From positions 1 through 22,909 of the forward strand of contig CAZBNW010000038.1 in assembly GCA_964493385.1 (NCBI GenBank): a stretch of 22,909 nt of DNA. The letters are read 5' to 3'. This document shows, one piece after another, positions 1 through 7,029 of the stretch. The notes below the pieces were generated by a model. That model was not told the DNA's origin and ran no database searches. It saw only the letters and a program-made list of their open reading frames with translations. The stretch is from Loki-b32 sp964493385 (GTDB lineage: Archaea; Asgardarchaeota; Lokiarchaeia; Sigyniarchaeales; SOKP01). Numbering within the stretch: position 1 is the first letter of the stretch; every line of letters begins with the position of its first letter. The translations under genes and the position numbers were made by a program.

Positions 1-6
1 AATAAA

Positions 7-487
7 CTAAATTTTAAAGAATAATTGAATAAAATAAGTTATAAATCTTGGAATTAACATTTTATCTAGTGTTTTTTCAATCAATTGAAAATTATGGTTT
101 AAGAAATGAGCAAAATAGTGTAAAAGTGATGAACCTATTACTGACAAAAAAATTCCAAAAGGCAATATTAAAGGAATTAAAAAACCTCTAAAAAAAGTTC
201 TTCAACAATAGAGCCAAACAGTAGGAATGGGATTATTTTTTTGAAAAGTAATTGATCCTTTTAGAGCCAAGGTATCTCTATTTTCATCTTTGAAATGAGA
301 AAATGCATAGAGGAAAATAACTTATTCCAATACATAATATTCCAATTATTATTCCTAAAATTAAATTAAGGAAAGAAGGAATTGTAAATCCCATTTGTAC
401 AAAATTAAGAATCCCAGTTAATAGTATTATGATTGGGATTAGAAAAAATAGTAAATTTAAAATCAAAAATAAATACTGTGTTTTCAT
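7..487 (-). pseudogene. Frameshifted multi-pass membrane protein gene
   Basis: An ATG at 487 opens a 67-residue hydrophobic frame with at least two membrane spans, ending at a TGA at 284-286. Shifting by one base near position 300 gives a second frame that continues (FKDENRDTLALKG, then PTVWLYC). It meets one TGA at about 202-204 and then reads RTFFRGFLIPLILPFGIFLS and on to a TAG at 7-9. Together the pieces form about 155 residues of a plausible membrane protein in which the internal TGA could be a mutated TGG (Trp). The family is not recognised. I see one frameshift and one nonsense codon; decay is inferred, and a sequencing indel could explain only the first lesion. It lies alone, reading away from the HAD-like gene. 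Confidence 0.55.
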
Positions 488-682
488 ATTTTATTATTTC
501 AAATATTTTAATATTTAAAATTAAGTGCTAAAATTACTAATATATAAAAAATATTAATTTTTAATGTAAATTGAGTTTTAAAATTTCTTTAAATCACATT
601 AACAACGTCCAATAAACAGGATGAATAAAGAGAAGGAAATATTGTAAAAAAATGTGAGGAAATAAGTGATAAAAAAGTAAAA

Positions 683-759
683 AATTAAATGCATTTAATT
701 ATGCCTAATTAATTAAATCTTAATTATGATATAAGAGACTGATGACAAAAAAATTGTCA
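683..759. promoter_or_regulatory. Palindromic control region upstream of the HAD-like gene
   Basis: Two inverted repeats precede the ATG at 775. The first is a perfect 18-bp palindrome at 683-700 (AATTAAATGCATTTAATT). The second, at 743-759, has 6-bp arms TGACAA/TTGTCA around a 5-nt spacer. A TATA-like stretch (TATGATATAAG, about 726-736) lies between them, so the second repeat sits where transcription would start. A repressor site is a reasonable inference; no regulator is identified. Confidence 0.4.
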
Positions 760-774
760 GAGAGTAACTAACGA

Positions 775-1278
775 ATGAGGATTCTATTATTCCTCCATGG
801 AACCTGCATTATGCATATGAATGCTTTAGGTCTTTCAAGAAGGCAAATAGTACAGCAAATTATTGAAGATGTTGATGAATCTATATCTGATCTTGCTTCA
901 TATATTCCAATTGGTAATGTTGTTAAGAAATTAACTTCATGGCAAAATCAAGGAGCTGAGATTTTATATCTTAGTTCTCATTTAACTCTCGAAAATGTAA
1001 AAAAAGACGAAATTGTTCTAAAAAAATATAATTTCCCTGAAGGAGTTATATTTTATCGGGAAGAGAAAAATTGGAATTTACCAATTGAAGAAGCTAAACC
1101 CGATATAATAATTGAAGATGATTGCGAAAGTATTGAAGGGAAATATCAAATGACTTACCCTAATCTTAAACCAGAATTACAATCTAAAATAACTTCAATT
1201 GTTATAAAAGAATTTGCTGGAATTGATCATCTTCCTGATGATATTAGTAAATTAAAGCATTTTGCTTCTGAATTATAA
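775..1278 (+). CDS. HAD-like conserved protein
   Basis: This 167-residue soluble protein resembles a family of small HAD-fold proteins. The N-terminal strand (ILLFLHGT, residues 3-10) occupies the place of HAD motif I but shows LHGT where catalytic HADs have DxDGT, so the usual nucleophile Asp is not evident. YLSSH (65-69) fits motif II and PDIIIEDDCES (109-119) fits the acidic motif IV. Between them a GNVVKKLTSWQNQGAEI segment resembles the helix preceding motif II. If catalytic it would be a phosphatase-like hydrolase, but the altered motif I leaves the activity open. It is a stand-alone gene with its own TATA-like element and a palindrome close to the start; a T-rich stretch after the TAA may terminate it. 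The ATG is the first in frame. Confidence 0.75.
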   Translation: MRILLFLHGTCIMHMNALGLSRRQIVQQIIEDVDESISDLASYIPIGNVVKKLTSWQNQGAEILYLSSHLTLENVKKDEIVLKKYNFPEGVIFYREEKNWNLPIEEAKPDIIIEDDCESIEGKYQMTYPNLKPELQSKITSIVIKEFAGIDHLPDDISKLKHFASEL

Positions 1279-1492
1279 TGTTTTCTTTAAGATTTTTATT
1301 TTTTTATAATAAGTTAGTATATAATATATTAATATTTGTCAGGTGGCTTTTTTTATATTAACTTATTGAAGAATCTAGAAGAATACTCAGTAGAAAAAAA
1401 TCTCTGCTCATGAAAATACTCCTTCTCGTCTCATTAATTGGAAATATGTTTATTGAATCGCGCAAAATTAGATCATTTTTACAACAGTTCTA

Positions 1493-1889
1493 TTATATCT
1501 TTGTTAAAAAGTCTTTAATATTTAAATCTGCATTTAATTTTCCCGCAAGCTGATCAAATTCTGGATTTCAAATGTATTTTTCCTACCAAAATCTGCTCCC
1601 ACAGATTTCTCCTGCTTTTCACTATGATGGCAATCATTAGTAGTCCCATGATCGCATTTGTTAGAATCCTCGCACGTAGGAATCCTAAACCTATGTCTCC
1701 CTCTATTGCAAAGGTAAGGACAAATATCCCAACAATGTTATAGGGATCAACAAATGGCCATAGTACGGGATTGAATGGATGCTTTGGGAAATAAGAAGGA
1801 ATGAGATTAAAGAACCTAATGAAGGCATAAATGAGAAACCTAAAAAAATCAAGAGAAATCTTATTACAGAGCCAAAGAAAGATGATAAT
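1493..1889 (-). pseudogene. Degraded membrane-protein gene, no start codon
   Basis: On the minus strand a frame runs open from 1889 to a TGA at 1554-1556 without any ATG, GTG or TTG near its beginning. Its convincing part, about 1554-1830, reads SYFPKHPFNPVLWPF, then VDPYNIVGIFVLTFAIEGD, a long hydrophobic helix with ITNAIMG-like content, and a basic KSRRNLWEQIL end: two likely membrane spans with a positive-inside flank. After a frame change near 1560 the strand continues as PEFDQLAGKLNADLNIKDF until a TAA at 1493-1495. GC content here is visibly higher than in the flanks. The part above 1779 is antisense to a lysine-rich plus-strand frame and may be a shadow. The family is not recognised; decay is inferred from the missing start and the frame change. 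Confidence 0.4.
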
Positions 1890-2024
1890 CTATATAAGTA
1901 TTATGAAAAAAACAGAGACGAAATAAAAGATAAAGTAGAGAAATTGGTACAAAATGAATCAGTGGAACTTAATAAAGGAAAATCAATGCCAGATAAAAAG
2001 AAAATGAAAACACGAAAGAATTAA
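1779..2024 (+). CDS. Lysine-rich small hypothetical protein
   Basis: An 81-residue, very basic and hydrophilic frame (WEIRRNEIKEPNEG near the start, MPDKKKMKTRKN at the end), with no membrane segment or known motif. Such tails often follow a membrane domain, but the upstream plus-strand frame is closed by a TAG at 1761-1763, so either this is a separate small gene or the tail of a broken one. It overlaps the antisense membrane-like frame at 1554-1889. No clear ribosome binding site is visible. It is the first of three short plus-strand frames leading into the coiled-coil gene. Confidence 0.35.
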   Translation: MLWEIRRNEIKEPNEGINEKPKKIKRNLITEPKKDDNLYKYYEKNRDEIKDKVEKLVQNESVELNKGKSMPDKKKMKTRKN

Positions 2025-2051
2025 GTACTTAATGCTTATCAATAAATTTAT

Positions 2052-2237
2052 ATGTTTAAAAAAGATAAAATAATAGGACAATTTTATAAAAATTCAAAAA
2101 TTAAAAGTGGTGAGTTAACCTTGTTAGAGCTAAATTTTATAGAAATTGATTATAAGAAGCATTTTAAAAATATTAAAGAATTTGAAAAAATTCTTTTAAA
2201 AACTGAGTTTAATGAATTGTTAGGCATTATTGAATAA
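2052..2237 (+). CDS. Small hypothetical protein (61 aa)
   Basis: A 61-residue charged, probably helical protein (MFKKDKIIGQFYKNSKIKSG ... ELLGIIE). It has no cysteines, signal peptide or membrane segment, and I do not recognise a family. It starts 27 nt after the preceding lysine-rich frame and ends 63 nt before the coiled-coil gene on the same strand, so the three could be co-transcribed. The TTTATATG just before the start is TATA-like but too close to the ATG to serve it in the usual way. Alternatively it is a fragment of a larger helical protein. Confidence 0.4.
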   Translation: MFKKDKIIGQFYKNSKIKSGELTLLELNFIEIDYKKHFKNIKEFEKILLKTEFNELLGIIE

Positions 2238-2300
2238 AAATTGGAAGAGGTAATAAAAGAAAAAGAAGACATATGTTAAAATAGCTAAAAAAATAAAGAG

Positions 2301-2855
2301 ATGGTAATAATGAATGAAGAAAATTTAGAAAAGTTACTTTCTAATTTAAATGATGCTAATGCTAAACTTAGCGAACTTAAAGAAAGTTTAAACGAAGCTA
2401 ATAGTACAATCTCTGCCAAAGACGAGGAAATTAATAAATTAAAGACTGAAGTTGATGATTTAAAGAGTAAAGTATCTGTATCAGAAGAAGAAAAATCTAA
2501 AAAAATATCCCAAATCGAAGAATTAAATAATAAAGTTGAAGAGTTAAACAACTTAATCTCACAAAAAGAAGCTGAAATTCAAGAAATTAATGAAATCATC
2601 GCAGAGAAAGATAAATTTATAGTAGATCAAACTGCTCGTATAGAAATAATCGAAGCAGAATTAGACAAGTTAAGACCTCCAGAAATAGAGGTCGGTGATA
2701 TTAGGAGTGAAGAACGTATAAACTGCCCAAGATGTGGTGTTGTCGGTAAAAAAATAAAAATTATAGATGATAAATCAAAGGTCTTGAGTTATATAGGAAA
2801 TATTCCCATGTACGCTAAGAAACATGTTTGTAAGAAATGTGGATATGAGTTTTAG
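2301..2855 (+). CDS. Coiled-coil protein with C-terminal zinc ribbon
   Basis: A 184-residue protein. Residues 5-125 form one long coiled coil with heptads rich in Leu, Ile, Glu and Lys and no prolines. This is followed by a short linker (RPPEIEVGD) and a C-terminal zinc ribbon with C142-x2-C145 and C177-x2-C180. The segment SYIGNIPMYAKKHVCKKCG links the two cysteine pairs. There is no signal peptide, so it is cytoplasmic; the layout suggests an oligomeric scaffold with a metal-binding tip for protein or nucleic acid. Translation could begin at the first ATG or at the ATG nine bases later (MNEEN), which has GGT a few bases upstream. The function is unknown; the fold assignment is secure. Confidence 0.8.
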   Translation: MVIMNEENLEKLLSNLNDANAKLSELKESLNEANSTISAKDEEINKLKTEVDDLKSKVSVSEEEKSKKISQIEELNNKVEELNNLISQKEAEIQEINEIIAEKDKFIVDQTARIEIIEAELDKLRPPEIEVGDIRSEERINCPRCGVVGKKIKIIDDKSKVLSYIGNIPMYAKKHVCKKCGYEF

Positions 2856-2899
2856 CATTTATAATTTTCCTTTTTAATTTTTAAGTTTTTAATTAAATT

Positions 2900-3262
2900 T
2901 TGATAATATTATTGCCACAACAACAATGTTGCCTTGCATTTAAAATAGATGAATACCTCTTTATCTTTGAGTGTAAAGCGACTTGCGCTGCTAGAGGAGA
3001 GCAAGACAAATTTCTTGAATGGATAGACTATTTTAATGAGATCATTCAAATTCTTATTAATAAGGGTAAATTACTTCTTTATAACCTTGATAATAATTTC
3101 ATTAATATCCCTTTCTCAAAGGCTGTAAAAAAGGTTATTACGTACCAAATTCAAACTGAAGGTGTTTTCTCCGAATTTATGGTAATGACACTTCAGGGGT
3201 TTCTACAATTTTTAAAAGTCATGCATAAAACTCAAATTCGGATGCTAATAAAAATGAAATAA
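2900..3262 (+). pseudogene. Truncated PD-(D/E)XK nuclease-like fragment
   Basis: A 120-residue frame opened only by a TTG at 2900. It begins with an odd PQQQCC stretch and then reads FKIDEYLFIFECKAT, the strand-turn-strand D...ExK core typical of PD-(D/E)XK nucleases. Helices with FLEWIDYFNEIIQIL and a strand LLLYNLDNNFINIPF follow. The N-terminal half expected of such a domain is missing, and upstream lies only the coiled-coil gene and AT-rich DNA. I see the motif directly; calling it a nuclease remnant is inference from family knowledge. It ends 25 nt before the tail-to-tail end of a second broken gene. A short intact protein cannot be excluded. Confidence 0.4.
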
Positions 3263-3286
3263 TAACATTTATAATTTTCAACAAGA

Positions 3287-3921
3287 CTATGACTTAGAAA
3301 ATTCATGTAATTTGTGAATAAATTTGAAATTATTTCTAATTTCATTTCTTTTTGATTCCTTAATTTTTTCACGATTAACTTTTTCAATTCCTGGTCCAAC
3401 TCTGAGTGAATAGGAAAACCTTTCATCCAGACCTTTAACATTAATCACCTCCATGGTTTGTGGTATTGTTATAACTAAACAACGACATTCGTTTTCATTC
3501 TCATCTTTTACAGGAATTTCTCTTAAGATACAACAGAGCTATTAATGGTAGATAATCTATTCATAGTTTTTAAAATAAATTTTATTTTTTCTTCAATTTT
3601 TTTAGACCTATTTTCTTACGTGGTATTTTATCTGTAATACCAAGTATTATAACACCACCTTGTGCATTGGCAAATCCAGCTATATCCTCACAGAATTCAA
3701 TTTTCTTTTTTTTGTTTTATTTTAAAATCGGTAGCTTTCCACATCTCTAAAGTTTGTGTAAAATCCCATAATTGATCTTCGACTCTATTTATTGCTTTAT
3801 CAATAAATTTATCCCAAAACCTCTCATTATAGATAATAGTTTGATCCTGTTCATATTCATCTAATACTATTTCTAAATTTTTATATATTTCAGGAAATTT
3901 TAAAATGTCAAAAATGAGATC
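3287..3921 (-). pseudogene. AlbA_2 (Schlafen-type) domain gene with three frameshifts
   Basis: Read from 3921 downward, one frame gives EIYKNLEIVLDEYEQDQ through VEDQLWDFTQTLEMWKA and stops at 3697-3699. A shift in an A-run near 3700 brings in CEDIAGFANAQGG plus VIILGITD, the hallmark of the AlbA_2 putative DNA-binding domain (Pfam PF04326). A second shift near 3595, again in a homopolymer, gives KIEEKIKFILKTMNRLS. A third near 3525-3530 gives LREIPVKDENENE, CRCLVITIPQT and GLDERFSYSLRVGPG, ending at a TAG at 3287-3289. The reconstructed product is about 210 residues. No ATG opens the first piece. AlbA_2 proteins are nucleic-acid-binding or ATPase-linked modules; this copy cannot make a whole protein as written. 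Homopolymer sequencing errors are the main alternative. Confidence 0.65.
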
Positions 3922-4036
3922 TCAGGAAAAAGATTTAATCAAATGGAGTGAAAAACATAGCATAAAAAATAATTTTCGCAGAAGAAGAAATCGCCATTCA
4001 AATAAATATCTGAAAAAAGATAAAAAAAGGAAGTGA
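3905..4036 (+). CDS. Possible small basic protein (43 aa)
   Basis: An ATG at 3905 opens 43 codons encoding a strongly basic peptide (MSKMRSQEKDLIKW at the start, an FRRRRNRHSNKY patch in the middle, KKDKKRK at the end), closed by a TGA. It overlaps the 5' end of the broken AlbA_2 gene on the other strand by about 17 bases. The composition fits a nucleic-acid-binding peptide, but no motif, ribosome binding site or promoter distinguishes it from a chance frame in A-rich DNA. Confidence 0.25.
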   Translation: MSKMRSQEKDLIKWSEKHSIKNNFRRRRNRHSNKYLKKDKKRK

Positions 4037-4119
4037 GTAATTGCCAATCATAAAAAAGTGCGAATTACCTTAGGGAATGTTCTTTTTAATATACTATATG
4101 CGCCATTAACATTCAGTTT

Positions 4120-4797
4120 TTATAATTCTTTAGTCAATTTTTTCTCTTCAATTTCTCTAAATTTTTTATCTTTTTCGAGTTTTTCCTTATAATATCTGAT
4201 TGAATCTATCAATTTACTCGACTCTTCTTTCCAACCAATATTTTCAAATCTCTTTTTAACTTCTTTATAAATTTCTATTATTTTTTCGTACGGACAATCA
4301 AGATGAAGGATGCTAACCCTTTTTATTTCTTGTTCGTATTTTTTTGCTATTCTTTCAGCATTACTAATCATATTAAAAATTTCTTTAGACTCTTCAAGTT
4401 TTTCTTTCTTTTTCTCTTCAAAATTTAAAATCTCCTCCTCTTTATTGAGAGAGAGGATTACTGCTTTAATTGTATCAATTTCATTAATTTTATGCAATTC
4501 TTCAAATTCTTTCTGTCTTTGCACTTTTTGAGCTTCAATTTCGCGTAATTTTTTATCTTTCTCTAACTTCTCATGGTAAAATTTAATTTGTTCATTGTAA
4601 ATCATGGCTTGCTCATTCCAACCATAATCAATGAGCATTTGTCTTATACCTTCATAAATTTTAATTATTTTTGGATAAGGACACTTTATCTCATATTTAC
4701 TTTTTTTAATGGCTAACTCGTAATCTCTGGCCATTTTTTCCGCATTATCTATCATTTGTGCGATTTGATTTTCAAATTTTTCATCCATAAAAACCAT
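4120..4797 (-). CDS. Tandem helical GW-repeat protein (possible GTPase partner)
   Basis: A 225-residue, all-helical cytoplasmic protein built from two copies of a repeat of about 75 residues (15-90 and 143-220). Each copy carries a helix NAExxAxxYExxIK, a CPYxKIIxIYxxxxxxxxxxGW turn, and a helix YxxKLEKDKKxREIE. The two are joined by a charged coiled-coil linker rich in Glu and Lys. I recall similar TPR-like helical repeats from Lokiarchaeal proteins, often beside small GTPases, but no biochemical role is known to me. It lies 160 nt downstream of the GTPase gene on the same strand, so co-transcription and a scaffold or effector role are plausible inferences. ATGs at codons 1 and 4 are both possible starts; TTTATAAAA lies only about 7-15 nt upstream of the first. 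Confidence 0.7.
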   Translation of the reverse strand: MVFMDEKFENQIAQMIDNAEKMARDYELAIKKSKYEIKCPYPKIIKIYEGIRQMLIDYGWNEQAMIYNEQIKFYHEKLEKDKKLREIEAQKVQRQKEFEELHKINEIDTIKAVILSLNKEEEILNFEEKKKEKLEESKEIFNMISNAERIAKKYEQEIKRVSILHLDCPYEKIIEIYKEVKKRFENIGWKEESSKLIDSIRYYKEKLEKDKKFREIEEKKLTKEL

Positions 4798-4957
4798 CGG
4801 ATTTTATAAAGCGATAATAATGAAACTATTTCATGACAATTATTACTATTGTTTCTTTTATTTATTTGAAGTTACTGTATGCTTATTAATCGAATCTTTC
4901 ATATAATTTATCTTGTACCTCTGAAGCAAACTTTTATAATTAATTTAATTCCAACAA

Positions 4958-5527
4958 TTAAAAATTACCTTCAGATTTCATTATAGCTCTCGTCAAAAAT
5001 TCAAAAATCTTATCAACATTTTCTCCTGTTTTAGCAGAACATTCGAAATATTTAATGAATTTGAACTTTTTTACTATTTTTTTTGCCTTTTTTTGAGAGA
5101 TTATTCTTATTTCTTGGAGATCCAACTTTCCTCCAACCATTAATATCGGGATTTTTTTTTTATCATTGGATAAACCTTGTTTAAATGCATTTAACCAATC
5201 TTTTACATTCAATAGACTGGAATGTTTCGTAATATCGTACATAAAAATTCCACCTGATGATCCTTTTCCAAAAATAGGCATAATTAATTTAAAATCAATA
5301 GCACTTCCAAGAATCCAAATTTGAAGTGTAACTTTAGTAGAGTTTATTATTAAATCTTTAACCACAATAGTTATACAGGATGGAGGCTTTCTTTTTATAT
5401 TGAACGCTTCAGGAGCGTATTTCTGGATGAGTGATGTCTTTCCAACATTTTGATCTCCAAAAATACATATTTTGTGGATTAAATGCTTGTTAATTTCTAG
5501 CACCTCTAATTTTTTAAAAGCTTCCAA
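4958..5527 (-). CDS. Divergent Ras-like small GTPase
   Basis: A 189-residue protein with the Ras/Rab fold order. The P-loop G1 is GDQNVGKTS (24-32) and switch I holds PSCITIVVKD (49-58). G3 is WILGSAIDF (71-79) in place of the usual WD(T/L)(A/G)GQ, so the Mg-coordinating Asp and the catalytic Gln are both replaced (Ile72, Ala76). G4 is GGKLD (132-136) for NKxD, and G5 is ECSAKTGEN (162-170). No C-terminal prenylation cysteine is present. G1 and G5 argue for nucleotide binding; G3 argues for weak or absent hydrolysis. The only available start is TTG at 5527, as an in-frame TAG lies four codons upstream. It precedes the GW-repeat gene on the same strand and diverges from the WD40 gene. Confidence 0.8.
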   Translation of the reverse strand: MEAFKKLEVLEINKHLIHKICIFGDQNVGKTSLIQKYAPEAFNIKRKPPSCITIVVKDLIINSTKVTLQIWILGSAIDFKLIMPIFGKGSSGGIFMYDITKHSSLLNVKDWLNAFKQGLSNDKKKIPILMVGGKLDLQEIRIISQKKAKKIVKKFKFIKYFECSAKTGENVDKIFEFLTRAIMKSEGNF

Positions 5528-5628
5528 ATTTTCTTTTAACTATAGAATCTATTAATCATTTCTATTTGCATTTTTTATCTAACTGAAAATTAAATCCTTA
5601 TACCTTATTTCAATGTATCAGGGCTTTT

Positions 5629-5644
5629 TATAGGTACTCCTATA
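5629..5644. promoter_or_regulatory. Inverted repeat between GTPase and WD40 genes
   Basis: A 16-bp inverted repeat with arms TATAGG/CCTATA and a TACT spacer lies about 100 nt upstream of the GTPase start in the divergent intergenic region. It could be an operator or chance symmetry in AT-rich DNA. The rest of 5528-5738 is AT-rich, without a recognisable gene. Confidence 0.25.
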
Positions 5645-5738
5645 GAAAATCCTATATAATAATAAAATAATCAAAAATTTATTATTTAAATCTTCACTTC
5701 GTTATTTTTTCTTTAAATTATTTTAATATTATTGATGA

Positions 5739-6485
5739 TGTGCTTCATTTTCACATAATAATAATTACCTTGTTTTTGCTGCTTTTCCAATGATGTTTTT
5801 ATGGCACATAAAGAGAAATCAAATGATATGGAAAATTGACTCAAACCAATATAAAAAGGAACAGAATTTTCACGTGAAAGTAACTCCAGATGATAGATAT
5901 GTTGTAAGTAGTGGTTATTTCCTCACCGTTAGAGATATAAAAACTGCAAAGAAGATTTGGTCTATTAGATATCCGTTCCCCATTACAAAATTTGTAATCT
6001 CGAATGATTGTAAATTTATCATCATTTGTGGTAATAAAATCGAAATTAGAGATTTATATTCTGGAGATTTGGTCAAAACTTTATTTTCTGAAAAATTCGA
6101 TGGGGTCCTCTTTAATGGGATAGCTATATCTCACAATGATAAATATATTGCAGGAAGCGTTAGCGGTTTATATACGAGACATAGTGAAATCTGGGACATG
6201 TCAGGTAATCTTATCCATAGAATTAAGTCCGAAAAATTCGAAGGTGGCGTCGCCGGGTTAGAGATTGATTTTTCTCCAGATGATAAATACCTAGCAACCA
6301 CAGACATCAGCAGAAAATCGATTGAAATATGGGAACTCTCGACAGGGAGACTTATTAATAGATTGAAGCATGAGGACAAAATAAATTCTATAAAATTCAT
6401 TTCTCGTACAAACTCTTTGATGTCAAGCTTTTACAATGGTTATATCTTTATTTGGGATTATTTATTTAAGGATGAGAATAACTAA
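5739..6485 (+). pseudogene. WD40 beta-propeller protein, 5'-truncated
   Basis: From the first usable ATG at 5790 the frame encodes 231 residues with about five WD40 blades. Recognisable blade ends are VRDIKTAKKIW (47-57), IEIRDLYSGDLVKTL, SEIWDMSGNLIHRI, IEIWELSTGRLINRL and IFIWDYL; recurring TPDDRY, SPDDKY and SHNDKY turns mark the blade starts. Reading the same frame upstream of the ATG gives CASFSHNNNYLVFAAFP, the missing front of the first blade, back to tandem TGA codons at 5733-5738 with no start. The propeller is therefore cut at its 5' end and has about six blades rather than the usual seven. A product from 5790 is possible but would begin in mid-blade. WD40 proteins are interaction scaffolds; its place opposite a Ras-like GTPase is suggestive only. 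Confidence 0.6.
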
Positions 6486-6561
6486 AAAAAAAAGTTTTTA
6501 AACTAATTTTTTTTACTAATGTTATAGGTGAAAATAACTCTCGCCCTGAGATTATGGAAGG

Positions 6562-6589
6562 AATCCTAAAAGAGTAATCTTCTAGGATT
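6562..6589. repeat. Hairpin repeat, copy A
   Basis: A hairpin with arms AATCCTAaAAG/CTTcTAGGATT (one mismatch) and a 6-nt loop. It matches copy B at 9918-9945 at 21 of 28 positions, with nearly all differences in the loop. It lies between the end of the WD40 gene and the winged-helix remnant, which converge here, so it may be a transcription end signal; no T-run follows directly. Confidence 0.5.
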
Positions 6590-6685
6590 TCCGGAAATTG
6601 GAAAAGAAAGATTTTTACTTTAATTAAAATATACTCTGACTGTTAAGAAAGACCATACGCTTATTTGTTGCATTTTTATTCATTA

Positions 6686-6820
6686 TCAATTTAAAAGAAA
6701 CTCATCCTGAAATTCACTTAATACTTCTTCGAGTCGGTTCTTACCTGAAACCGTAATATAAAATATATCGCTTTCTGGTTTTTTAATATATCTCTTGTTC
6801 TTAATTCTCTTCAAATAACT
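6686..6820 (-). pseudogene. Winged-helix regulator remnant
   Basis: The minus strand encodes 44 residues ending at a TGA at 6686-6688. They read LKRIKNKRYIKKPESD, then IFYITVSGKNRLEEVL and SEFQDEF, which is the recognition-helix end, wing and C-terminal helix of a PadR/MarR-like winged helix as I know these families. The frame is closed upstream by a TGA at 6821-6823, with no start codon. A different frame upstream reads SIGGAFILVVEVI, perhaps the displaced N-terminal part. It is a fragment of a regulator about 80-120 residues long. The rest of the 6486-7029 gap holds hairpin copy A and AT-rich DNA. Confidence 0.4.
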
Positions 6821-6976
6821 TCAACAACTAATATAAATGCACCACCGATAGAAAAGTAGGACAAATCAATGCAAGAAGAATGGGATATCAGAACTAAATT
6901 TTACTTTCTTTCTATATACTTCTTCTAATTTTTATTCATAACATTTTTATATCTTGTTTTTTTATATATTTTTGGA

Positions 6977-6990
6977 TATATCTAGATATA
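6977..6990. promoter_or_regulatory. Palindrome upstream of the beta-helix gene
   Basis: TATATCTAGATATA is a perfect 14-bp palindrome about 40 nt before the TTG start at 7030, followed by TATA-like AAATATATATTT at about 7000-7011. It may be a promoter with an overlapping operator; the AT-rich surroundings weaken the case. Confidence 0.3.
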
Positions 6991-7029
6991 AAAAACGATA
7001 AATATATATTTCTAAATATAAATACAACA

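Noticed and set aside
3232..3441. 69-codon minus-strand frame
   Set aside because: It is out of frame with the recognisable end of the AlbA_2-type gene (GLDERFSYSLRVGPG), which occupies the same DNA.
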